A stretch of 42,792 nt of DNA from Zoopage sp. CT-All (taxonomy: Eukaryota > Zoopagomycota > Zoopagomycetes > Zoopagales > Zoopagaceae). Location of the stretch: the NCBI GenBank assembly GCA_004114245.1, contig QZWS01000018.1, forward strand, positions 1-42,792. Direction: 5' to 3'. Positions 10,701 through 20,755 of the stretch are shown here, piece after piece. The notes under the pieces are model-generated. The model did no database searches. It worked only from the letters and a program-made list of their open reading frames with translations, and was not told the origin of the DNA. A program made the position numbers and the translations under genes. Each line of letters opens with the position of its first letter. The stretch's first letter is position 1.

Positions 10701-13700
10701 TCGAGGTCTTGTGGGGGTAGAACCAGCGTGGCGTCGCCAGAGTGCACTCCAGCATTCTCGACATGCTCGCTAATAACGTGCATGACAAGCTTGCCGTCAT
10801 GAGCAACTGCGTCCAATTCAATTTCCTTTGCCTCCTCGATGAACTTTGAGATGACAACGGGGAATTCTCGAGAGACGGCGACTGCCTGCGACAAGTAACT
10901 ATCGAGGTCTTCCTTGCTAAAGACGACATTCATGGCCGCGCCGCTGAGGACATAGGAAGGCCTGACAAGGACGGGGAAGCCAACTTCTTTGCAGAAACTA
11001 AGCGCCTCGTCAAGACTGGTAAGCTCCCTCCAACGGGGCTGGTCGACGCCAATGGTGTCCAGCATGCGACTGAACTTGAACCGATTTTCCGCCTTATCGA
11101 TTAGCTCTGGAGATGTGCCGAAAATACGAGCACCTTGACGCATCAATGGCATGGCGATGTTGTTCGCAGATTGACCGCCCATGGATAAAACAAGTCCAGC
11201 GAGGCCTTCGGCTTCATAAATATCGAGAACACGCTCCAAGCTGATGTTCTCAAAGTACAGGCGGTCGGATTCGTCATCTAACGGGGTTATGCTAATTTGG
11301 GGTCGACACAAAGCCTACAGTCGGTACTGACGGTCTCTGGATTGTAGTTGATCATCACGGTTTTGAAGCCATTTGCGCGAAGTGTGCGGACGGCCCGAAC
11401 AGCGCACCAGTCAAATTCAACGCTGCTGCCAATTCGATAAACACCCGAGCCAATCACCATGACACCTCTGTCGTCAAACTTGACGTCGTGAGAAGAACCG
11501 TGATATGTCATGTACAGATAGTTGGTCTTGGCAGGGAATTCGGCGGCGACTACGGAGGAGTGCTTAGCAGTGAATCAGAATCATGGGGCGACACACCAGT
11601 ATCGATTTGCTTCACATATGGACGCACGCCCTTTGAGACACGATGCTGGCGAACGAGAATTTCATTCGACTCGATTTGAGCAGCAATCTGTCGATCAGAA
11701 AATCCAAGTTGCTTCGCAGACCGAAGAATGCTAGTTGAGAGGATAGGCAGACTCAAGGTGCGGAGGGACCTCTCGAATGCCACAATGCCAGCGAGCTTGG
11801 TCAAAAACCACTTGTCAATCTTGGTCAGCTCCCAAATGCGGTCGACGGTGTAACCTTGGTGCAACGCATGGGAGATTGCAAAGAGGCGCGAGTCGGAGGG
11901 GTTTGCAAGCTCATGGTCCAGGTCACCATCAAAGTCGACAGAAGTGAAGCCGTCGAATGCATCATCGACAGATCGAATGGCCTTTTGGATGGTCTCCTCG
12001 AACGTTCGTCCGATAGACATGACCTCGCCGACACTCTTCATCGAGCTGGACAAGTTCTTGCTGACGCGAGTGAACTTCTTGAGATCCCAGCGAGGCATTT
12101 TCACCACGACGTAGTCAAGACTTGGCTCGAAACAAGCTGTCGTTACACGAGTAACCGCGTTCTTGATACTATTGAGGGGAATTCCCAGACCCAGCTTGGC
12201 GGCAACGAAAGCGAGCGGGTAGCCAGTAGCTTTGGATGCCAGCGCACTACTGCGGGAGAGCCGGGCGTTGACTTCGATGATGCAGTAATCATTCGACAAG
12301 GGATTCAGAGCATACTGGATATTGCACTCGCCGACAACACCAAGATGGCGAATAACATTGACGGCAGTGGTGCGGAGCATATGGTAATCAGCGTCCGTGA
12401 GCGTCTGCGATGGAGCCACGACAATGGAATCGCCAGTGTGGATGCCGAGAGGATCGAAATTCTAACCATATGGGCGTATGCTTCAAGCAGCAACTCGACC
12501 ACTTACCTCCATATTGCACACAGTGATGCAGTTGTCATTGCAATCGCGGACAACTTCGTACTCCACCTCCTTCCAACCCTTCATGCTGCGCTCAACGAGA
12601 ACCTGAGGCGACGCGGCGAATGCCTTGGTGCACAGCTCAACCAGTTGCGACTCGTCGTCAGCAAAGCCACTTCCAAGACCTCCGAGCGCATAGGCAGCGC
12701 GGATAATTACGGGATAGCCGATGCGAAGGGCAGCAGCACAGGCGTCTTCGACGGTACAGACCGCCTCGGACTTGGCGCATCTTTCGCCAATGCTCGCCAT
12801 GGCCTTGGCGAATAAGTCTCGGTCCTCGGTCAGCTCGATCGTCTCGATCGGCGTTCCTAGCACCTTGACTCCAAGCCCTGCAAACTCGTCCTTCATTTTA
12901 ACGCCAATGTTGAGCGCAGTCTGTCCACCAAAGGTGACGTAAATTCCATCGGGACGTTCTCGTTCGATCACCTTGCGGACGTAATCAGGAGTGACCGGGA
13001 GATAGTAGACCTTGTCTGCCAAGCCAACGGTTGTCTGAATGGTCGCGATGTTGGGATTGATAAGCACAGTGTATATGCCCTCCTCCTTGAGCGCCTTGAT
13101 AGCCTGGCTTCCAGAATAGTCAAACTCGCCGGCCTGGCCAATGGATAGGCCGCCGCTGCCAAGCACAAGTACCTTTTGAACGTCCACGCGCTTGTCGGCA
13201 AACACTGAGGCCTGCTTGACGGTGTCTTGGTCGGTGAATTCTCGAATAGGCACGAGTACCCCAGACTTGTCACACTCCACAGTGCTACGAATGAAGATGT
13301 CGAAGAGGAACTCTGTGTCCTGTGGTCCTGGCTTGGCTTCGGGGTGGAATTGGACGGAGAAGAAGGGCTGCGACATGTGGTAGATGCCCTCGTTGGTTCC
13401 ATCGTTGGCGTTGACGAAAAGCTCGCCAAGGTCGGCCGAGAGCGTCTTGGTATCGACAGCAAAACCGTGGTTCTAGACAACGCACATGTCGTGGCATAGA
13501 CGGCTGAATGGTCTACCTGAGACGTGATGTAGCAACGACCGGTCACCAGCGATGTGCACGGAATATTCTGTCCGCGATTGCCGTACTTCATCTTGCTCGT
13601 TTGAGCCCCAGAGGCCAGAGCAAACAGCTGATGACCCAGACAGATGCTAATGTCGACATCAGCTCTATAGCGTTGGTCATCGATAGACAAACCCAAAGAT

Positions 13701-14651
13701 TGGCCAGCGCTTGGCATCCATAGCCTTGCGCAACCTCTCAATCGTCTCTACCACCATCGTCGGGTCTCCTGGACCATTGCTGATGAACAGTCCGTGAAAA
13801 GTGGGCTCGGTCTCGGCAAGGTAATCGTAGTTCCAGGGAACGACCTTGACCTCGACTCCACGGTTCACAAAGCACCTGATCTGGTTAAACTTCATGCCGA
13901 CATCCACGGCAAGAATCCGCAGGGGCGTTCCGGCCGCTGCGGTAATCTGCATCTGAGCAGCGGGACGGTAGAGTTGGGCGGTCTTGGTCGAGACTTGCGC
14001 CACCAAATTCACCTTATTCGGGTCCGACCAGTCGTCCGAGGCGACATTCTCAGCGCAATCGTCGCCAAACACGATCCGTGCGAGCGTGACGCCGTGCTCG
14101 CGAATCTTCATCGTCAGCACCCTAGTGTCCACTCCATACACAGCCGGGACGCCTTCCTTCACCAACCACTCACGCAACGATCTCACCGCGGTGTGGTGCG
14201 AATGGCATCCGGGGTGGTATTGCCCAACAATTAGCGCCGTCGCGTGGATCTGCCACGATTCGTAGGGCTGCTCGGGCAACGCGGCAGCATCAGCCGGTGG
14301 CGCAGGGACTCCGTAGTTTCCGATCAATGGGTAGGTAAGCACTAGCATCTGGCCGCGGTAGGAAGGATCCGTGAGCGACTCGGGATATCCAACCATACCG
14401 GTCTGGAATACGAGTTCGCCGGAAACCGGAACATCGGCGCCAAAAGAGTAGCCCTGGTAGCGGGTTCCGTCCTGGAGAATAATCGTCGCCGGAATTTTCA
14501 AGCACGAATCAGAAAATTCCGTGGCAGTTGCTATGGCGGGCGGCTGCAGCGGTTCCGAGGAGGGCCGGAACGTGCAAATCTGCTGCGCGTCGCCAGCGCT
14601 ATCTACCCCTACAGCCGCTGCGGGCGACGCGTTGATAGCGATCGATGACAT
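7771..14651 (-). CDS. URA2: Multifunctional pyrimidine protein: GATase, carbamoyl-phosphate synthase, inactive DHO-like, aspartate transcarbamylase
   Basis: Makes carbamoyl phosphate from glutamine, bicarbonate and ATP and passes it to aspartate, the first two steps of UMP synthesis in the cytosol. Exons: 14651-13693, 13646-13517, 13472-12507, 12461-11597, 11549-11319, 11277-8778 and 8734-7771, giving 2,204 residues (yeast Ura2 is about 2,214); introns are 41-47 bp. Order: glutaminase (nucleophile in ICLGHQ, His/Glu in VQFHPEA), two synthase halves ([20 protein letters not shown], then [16 protein letters not shown]), a dihydroorotase-like segment lacking the metal-binding HxH (LPGLVASFF instead), and transcarbamylase ([39 protein letters not shown]). 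The inactive middle domain is the fungal pattern, so a separate dihydroorotase must be encoded elsewhere. The last intron (8735-8777) joins the linker to the transcarbamylase. Confidence 0.96.
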
Positions 14652-15027
14652 GGCTCTCGTAATAAAGGGCGGGGTTTTGTGCTCGGCGCGTTCGGACAGG
14701 CAATAACGACCGCCAGGAGGAGAATGGCGGTGCGAGCTGCTTGTCGAGGCGAGGAGGCAGAGATTTTTGTTTCGGCAATTTTGTGCCGTTGTTGCACCTG
14801 CCCATAGTCAGTGCAGTATGGTGACGGCGGTCGCAGACTTTTAGCCGACAACATAGAGGTAGCTATTACGCCAGTGAATGCTGTGAGAACAAGGCAAGCA
14901 GGGACCGCCGTAGGCATTGCTCAAACTCGGGTGTATGCTTACTCCTGCCACCTGCAGTTGGATCCTCCCTTTCGGCCGTAGGCTAAATACATCAAGCTGT
15001 GCAGGGTCTCCACTGCATTTTCCATGT
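14652..15027. other. Intergenic region between URA2 and Nudix genes
   Basis: This 376-bp stretch holds the start region of the URA2 homologue and the 3' end of the Nudix gene, which lies on the same strand. I see no convincing promoter motif and no coding signal beyond shadows. Confidence 0.5.
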
Positions 15028-15580
15028 TTACATATTTGCAGAGCCAGGGAAGCACAGCAAGACAGCTTCGCGCATGCACTCCCTGCGGAGGAGCCTGATG
15101 GCGTCCGCGGGCATCACCCATCGGCGCTCGCGCTCCGCCTGCTCCGGCCAGGTCTCCAGCACCCTGTCCACATGCATCTCATACAGCGAAAACCGAGTCT
15201 TCTTGCCGCTCTTGGGCTTGGTTTCCACGCAGGTGTGGACAAGGCGGATGGCTCGACCGTAGATGCCGGCCTCTTCGTAGGATTCACGCAGCGCGGTGGA
15301 TTCCAGCGTCTCGCGCTCCTCCCACCCGCCCTTTGGCTATTAGTGATGTGTAAATGCGCTATGAAGCGACGCCTGTGTGGGGCTGCGTACAAGGGACCAT
15401 TGGCCGGGATTCCGCCGGCTGCTGATGATGAGCACTTGGCCGAGCAGCACGTCGATGGGGACGCAGCCAGCGACCTGTAGGCATGCAGCCGGGATGTTGG
15501 TAGCAAGCTTGATGTGAAGAGTGCAGTAAGCGGCCCACCTCGCGAGCGCCATCGGTGCCAAAGCGGCTGGAACAGGCCAT
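15028..15580 (-). CDS. Nudix hydrolase, diadenosine/diphosphoinositol polyphosphate phosphohydrolase type
   Basis: Exons 15580-15539, 15474-15391 and 15336-15028 give 144 residues; introns are 64 and 54 bp. After splicing the protein reads GTDGARE-VAGCVPI, then SSRRNPGQWSL-PKGGWEE, the typical start of the DIPP/Aps1/Ddp1 subfamily. The Nudix box (G-x5-E-x7-R-E-x2-E-E-x-G) is intact: G, then E, then RESYEEAGI. Such enzymes cut diphosphoinositol polyphosphates and diadenosine polyphosphates and need Mg or Mn held by the Nudix glutamates. The first exon is only 42 nt; its ATG is supported by the GTDGAR segment that resembles yeast Ddp1. A perfect E-box palindrome and a heat-shock element lie 119 and 350 bp upstream. 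Confidence 0.88.
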
Positions 15581-15698
15581 TTGGTGTAGAAGAGTGGGAA
15601 AAACAGGTCAGCAGCATCAAATGGGACACAGTTTGTTTCTAGACTCTTGTGATGGTGATGCATGGGCTGCAGAATGCAGGTCTGTCATCAGCACCAAG

Positions 15699-15710
15699 CA
15701 CCACGTGGTG
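15699..15710. promoter_or_regulatory. Perfect 12-bp palindromic E-box
   Basis: CACCACGTGGTG is a perfect palindrome around the bHLH core CACGTG. It lies about 119 bp upstream of the Nudix start codon. The CpG inside it is the last one before the CpG-free island. Binding by a Cbf1- or Ino4-type bHLH is inferred from the core only. Confidence 0.45.
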
Positions 15711-16992
15711 AGCAGAACTGGCTCAGCTACTATGTATGGTCTCCTGTATTGTGCAAGTTGGAGGTAGTTTATTGACTATGGGAGTATATATTGTGTATAG
15801 TAGTGATGAGTAGATGCCAGCCAGTGCTGGGCTTTAGATGTTGGTTGGGAAAATATCCTGTAGAGCAAGATATCTATTTGTCAGACTTGGCATATACACA
15901 TTTCTTTTATACTACTTTAAGACCTGCTAGAACATTCTAGAAGGTTCCATATAATAGTATAATTGTTTTATTTCTCATGTAAAATTAATTATTTTATTAT
16001 ATAAATTCTTTATTGATAGCACTAATCTGTTACAATATATATCTTCTCTATTGGCCTATGCTATAGCTGTCACAGTGATAAATTATGGCATCTGAGTATG
16101 TTAAAGTAGCTATTATATTTTTATCCCTAGTAGAAGTAATCTTTTCTTTTTCTTATATATCAATATAAGTTTACCTACTCCCTTGCACTATTTACTTAAT
16201 CCTCTGCCTCTAGGTCTCTTGACCTAGGTGGGTATGATAGGCACTACATTCTAGACTAGGAGTGTCATTACATTTTAATATAATCTTGATAATAAAAGTA
16301 GCCATACTATCCTTTTTCTAGGGCTATTTGTAGAAAAGGTATGGCAATGGATGTGGGGTGTGCAGTGGATGAAGTGAAAATATACTAGTTAGCAGTCTAA
16401 TAGCAGTCCTGACCCCTTGCAAGAGTAGCTTCTCAACACTATTTACTAGCTAGGGCAGTTCTGGTGACTTTTTTAGCCTGCATTTACTGTTGAAAGGTGT
16501 AGTAAGATGTAGATATGGTGAGGTGGGGGTGGTGTGTGGGCAATGCACCTGCAGTGCACTGTGGGATGCTGTGTAATTGGGTAAATACAAAACAGTCACT
16601 TCTAAATTAATTGCCACTCCACAGTAGAGGTATTCAGCTTTAGTGATAGTTGTGGTAAACAAGTTAGAATTAGGATGTATATTCTATTTTTAGAATATGA
16701 GTAACTATAAATAGTACAAGATTAGGGTAAATAAGGCCCAATTTTAGCAGTAGTAGATTGTAAATAAATAAGATTATATTCTATGTCTCCAATCTACTGA
16801 CATGTTACTCCAACATGACAATGGTATTGAGACTAGTTATATTGATAAATAATAGGGTGATTATAGAGTAAAGATAAATAGCAGAGGAAAAAGAGAAGAA
16901 AGTATTATTTAAAAGACTATGTAATCAATGCCATCCATGTTAGACTTAAGGTTTAAGAAGGAGTTCTGCCACCCCCCAGCCTCTAGGAAATA
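15706..16992. other. CpG-free, AT-rich island, probably a decayed silenced element
   Basis: I find no CG dinucleotide across these 1,287 bases, while flanking genes are full of them. TpG, CpA, CTA and TAG are common. No protein family is recognisable; the longest frame (70 codons, minus strand at 16450-16662) looks like chance. A short hairpin CTAGGTC-TCTT-GACCTAG lies at 16210-16227. Complete CpG loss is the footprint expected when methylated CpGs decay to TpG in silenced repeats. I see no terminal repeats or target-site duplication, so the element type is unknown. Confidence 0.6.
15930..15947. promoter_or_regulatory. Perfect four-unit heat-shock element
   Basis: GAACATTCTAGAAGGTTC fits GAAnnTTCnnGAAnnTTC without a mismatch, the binding pattern of trimeric Hsf1. 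It lies inside the CpG-free island, 350 bp upstream of the Nudix gene and 1.2 kb upstream of the LACTB2-like gene. Since it reads the same on both strands, it could serve either side or be a chance match. Confidence 0.5.
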
Positions 16993-17146
16993 CGTATTAA
17001 ATTCTCACTGCGATAACTATCTGCATTGTAAAAGCCAATTGTGGTGCCTTTTACAACAGATTAAAGAACCCCTACTCTGTACTTGCGACATAACGACAGC
17101 TTGTATTGATGACACGGCCCAATAAATCTCTCTCCCTATCTTCCAA

Positions 17147-18188
17147 ATGAGCCGGGCCTCACTGGGATTGGACTCAATCGAACGATTCTGCGACGGCGCC
17201 GTCATCCGAATTCTTGGTCTAAATCCTGGTCCTTTCACTCTCGATGGATCGAATACGTATCTGGTTGGGCGAGGGCGCCGACGGCTGCTGATCGACACAG
17301 CGGATGGCACCAAGCCCGCGTATTTTGACTTGATTTTGGACGCTCTGGGAGGTAGGCGTACGGCATTGATATCTCCAACAATGCGATTAATTACTAGGCG
17401 GCGAGGATGACGAGCATGGGACGTCGGCGACGATAACGGACATTGTCATCACCCACTGGCATCGCGATCACATTGGTGGCGTCGAGCGCCTAGCAGCCAT
17501 GTTTCCCGATGCCAAATTCCATAAATATTCGCATGAGAATGATGCTGGTCTTCTTGCTTTTGACTCGGTTCGACGTCACGTTCTCTCGTCGGAATCCGTA
17601 CTCGTGGTCCAGGACGACGATAGCCCCGCAGACACGATTACCGTCCAGGTTGTTCCGACGCCCGGGCACACGGATGACCACATCGCACTCTTTTCTCCCG
17701 AGCTTTCTGCTGTATTTACTGGCGACTGCATACTCGGCACTGGGTCCACGATATTCACCGATCTCGATAGCTATCTTGTCTCGCTCCATCGATTACGCGA
17801 TCTTAATGCCAGCATGCTGTTCCCCGGACATGGACCCGTCATAGTCGGTCAAGAGAATGTTCGAGCAGTTATCGAGAGTAACATCAGTCACCGGATGAAC
17901 CGCGAGCGCCAAATCCTGGAGCTATTGTCGCGAAACGGCACTCTTACGCTTGCGGAGATGCTTTCAGAGCTGTACTCCAGCATTTCGGAGACGCGCGTGA
18001 GAATGGCTGCTGGCTGGGGCATTTCGCTGCATCTGGAAAGGCTCTTGAAGGGTGGTCGGGTGACGATAGTCGCCCATGGCGACAGCGACGGGTCAACTAG
18101 TGATGAAACAACAACGTTTGAGCAAAGTCTGCGCAACAAAGATGTATCTGCCTTGAGTACTATTTCATGGGCGCTGGTGTCGATGTAG
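17147..18188 (+). CDS. LACTB2-like metallo-beta-lactamase-fold protein
   Basis: Exons 17147-17351 and 17398-18188 give 331 residues; the intron is 46 bp. The two-zinc site of the fold is complete: THWHRDH at about residues 87-93, PTPGHTDDH, TGDC and FPGHGP. The N-terminal LNPGPFTLDGSNTYLVG and the C-terminal winged-helix-like part (ILELLSRNGTLTL, then LHLERLLKGGRV) match LACTB2, a mitochondrial single-strand endoribonuclease in animals, and its fungal relatives. No strong mitochondrial presequence is visible, so the compartment is open. A tail of about 35 Ser/Thr-rich residues after the domain is not conserved. The gene lies just beyond the CpG-free island. Confidence 0.88.
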
Positions 18189-18633
18189 CATTTGCGCGAA
18201 TGTATCCTTGAAGGTATACAAGACGAGCATGTAAACATGGTTGTATATCCAGTGTGATGTGATGGCTAGAAGCGAGATGACTCCCTGCCCATAGTGTGCC
18301 TGTTGGTAGTATCGGTTGAGGCGATAAGCACAAGTCGACGCAGCAGGCAACTTAGGCTCCCTCCAGGCTGCATCCACTCTCCCATTATAATGACATGAGT
18401 GACTGGCCTCTTTCAGAAGGGTATATACCCTCATGCAAGCCATCTACAATCAACACTGAACGTTTGTTGGCAGAGTAAAATTAGCAAATCAATGCAGAAG
18501 GGACGTCGGCTGGACTGCTGCGGCTGCTCAAAATAATCAAGGCAGGCGCCTAAAATAAGCAGCTCGGACTTGCAAACTTCTGCTTTCGATTTTTGCCACC
18601 TCCGCATATCCGCTTTTGCCTAATCTCACCATC
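18189..18633. other. Intergenic region before the Nab3-like gene
   Basis: This 445-bp gap separates two genes on the plus strand. A minus-strand frame (18165-18443) has a hydrophobic middle but no family resemblance and overlaps the end of the LACTB2-like gene. I see no clear promoter motif beyond AT-rich patches. Confidence 0.45.
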
Positions 18634-20676
18634 ATGAGCGACGCGAGCCTTCCTGAAAACGTACCCGAGTCCTCCTCACAGTCATGGGATCCGAGCGCGG
18701 TTGCAGCACTGCCCGCGTCTGACCCTATGCCCGAGGCAACGTCGCCTGATGTGCCAATGCTGGAGATCACGGCTGATGCAGCATCTGCCACAGCAACCGA
18801 TGCTCCCGCTCAAGTCGAGTCTGTTGACGTCAGCCTGCTGTTGAAAATGCTTGCGGGAGGCGTTGGTGTGCCTGATGTGAATATGGAGGCTGGAGGCACG
18901 CCTCAACTTCAAGAGCTTCCGCTGGCCCTATCCGAGCCGGCCGATACTTCGCAGCCTAATGCACAGCCTAGTGCACAGCCTCAGGAATTAGCAGATACTA
19001 TTATTCCCTTTGAGCAGCCCTCAAATGGACATTCTTCGCAGCAACCACCCTTAAGCGAGCCGCCGGCTGGTGGGGATCAGCCCTATGTGCCAGACGACGG
19101 CGGCTTTTCGTTTGCCTCTTCCGGTCGAGGCTATCCTTCCCGTGACCGACATGCTGCGGCCAGCTCGGTGGAGCTTCGGCGGGATGAGTCCGGTGCTATC
19201 GAGTTCCCGCCCGGCACGCGCGTGTTCATCGGCGGGCTGCAGCCGAGCTTCGAGGACAAGGATCTGCGTCCGCTGTTCGAGCCGTTCGGCAAAATCCATC
19301 AAATATTGATCAAGCCCACCTATGCTTTTGTTCAGTACGATAATACCGAAGCGCTTCGTGCCGCCATCCGCGGCGTGCACGGTGTGATGGCGAAGGGATG
19401 CACTTTGAGTATATCCCCATGCATTGCTTCAGCAATTCGCTTACATGCTACTAGGTGTTAAAGAATCACGACTGCCCGCCAAGGTGTACCCTGCCGGTTC
19501 TAAGCCGCCAGCGCCCGTTGGTGGGTATACACGAGATCGGTATACTGATGACCGTGCGTACCGTCGTGACATGTACAGCGGTCGCGATCGTGGGGGGAGC
19601 TCTGGTGGTCGCCCACCCTACGACTATAACGGTGATCGCTACGGAGGTCCTGATCACCGTTCGCACTCGCCGGGTCGCGGGCACTACCCACCGAGATACG
19701 ATCCTTATCGCAGTGATGATCATCCACCGCCGTTCCACGGCAGGCGCGACGCAAACGAGTACAGCTCCTGGGACCGCCGCGATTCTCGCTTCAGGCATGA
19801 TTGGCCACAGGAGCGTCGTGCAAATGACTTTGACGATCGCCGCTACCGTGAGCGATCGCCACCACCGCGCCCTCGTCCCGACGAGCGTCATTCTGCCATC
19901 TCCGATGATTTTCCGCTCCCACACCGCTTTGGCCGTCATGTTCCGCTGGTTCAGGTTGTGGTCCTTGATGATATTAGTCGCGAGTTTATCGCGCACGTTG
20001 ATTCATCGCTGCGGAACACGCTGCGCGACGTCGACGTTTTGATCCTTCACCCGCGCATTCCGCTGCGCTCAGCGATCCGTCAAATGATCATCGAAGGCGT
20101 TCGCGCATTTGTGTTTTTGGAACGCAAGCACGAGGCAACCGGGCGCGTTCTTCTTCAGGTATTCGAGCGGCACATTCCCGGGACAGAGCTGCAGATGCGC
20201 TTTGATGGTAGGCCTATACCCGCCGTGACCGTGTTAACGTACCAACGTCCTTGTTAGAGTATGAGGACATTACTGTCGATGAGGCACTTGCCGTTTTACA
20301 AAAAGTACATGCTGAAGCCGCGACTGCTATGCCTGCTGCCGTACAGCCTCAGATTTATCAACCTACATCGTACCCACCAGCGACTACCTCATACCAACCC
20401 TCCACATCTGTGTACGGACCGTCCTCCACACTAATCTCCGGAGGACCTGCCCAGGCTGTTCCACAGATCGATTTGGCTGCTCTTGCCAATGTTTTTTCCG
20501 CCCTGCAAGGATTGAACCCTGCTCAGCAACCACACGTCGGTGCTGCCCCACACTCACAGCAGTTCATGTCAAACGCCCAGCATGCTTTCACGCACATACC
20601 CCAAAGCAGTTCCAACCAGGGCGTACCACAGACAGATGTGGCGGAGCTGTTGAAAATGCTCCAGCAGTCGCAGTGA
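18634..20676 (+). CDS. NAB3: Nab3-like RNA-binding protein
   Basis: Exons 18634-19408, 19455-20207 and 20258-20676 give 648 residues; introns are 46 and 50 bp, the first just after the RRM. An acidic, Pro/Gln-rich N terminus is followed by an RRM at about 196-265 (RNP2 VFIGGL, RNP1 YAFVQY). Next come a long Arg/Asp/Tyr/Gly-rich tract, an anticodon-binding-like fold (LPLVQVVVLDDISREFI to VLLQVFERH) and a Gln/Pro-rich tail. This order matches Nab3, which in yeast works with Nrd1 and Sen1 to end non-coding transcription. The C-terminal DVAELLKML helix resembles the self-assembly helix of Nab3, and a near copy (DVSLLLKML) occurs near residue 70. The ATG at 18634 is the first in frame. The gene converges on the CLC gene, with the two stops 79 bp apart. 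Confidence 0.85.
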
Positions 20677-20755
20677 TTCCGAGAGACCTTGGGATAAGAT
20701 ATTAGCACAATGACGCACAGCTAGCAAGTGTTTATGCAGACAATGTATTGCTATG

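Noticed and set aside
11856-12815. A 319-codon plus-strand frame opposite URA2
   Set aside because: Crosses a confirmed 45-bp intron of URA2 and shows no conserved motif; it is a shadow.
16210-16227. Hairpin CTAGGTC-TCTT-GACCTAG as a structured RNA or terminator
   Set aside because: Only seven paired bases in an AT-rich, probably decayed region, with no flanking signal; chance is likely.
18165-18443. Minus-strand frame with a hydrophobic stretch as a small membrane protein
   Set aside because: Overlaps the end of the LACTB2-like gene, has no family match and no sign of coding constraint.
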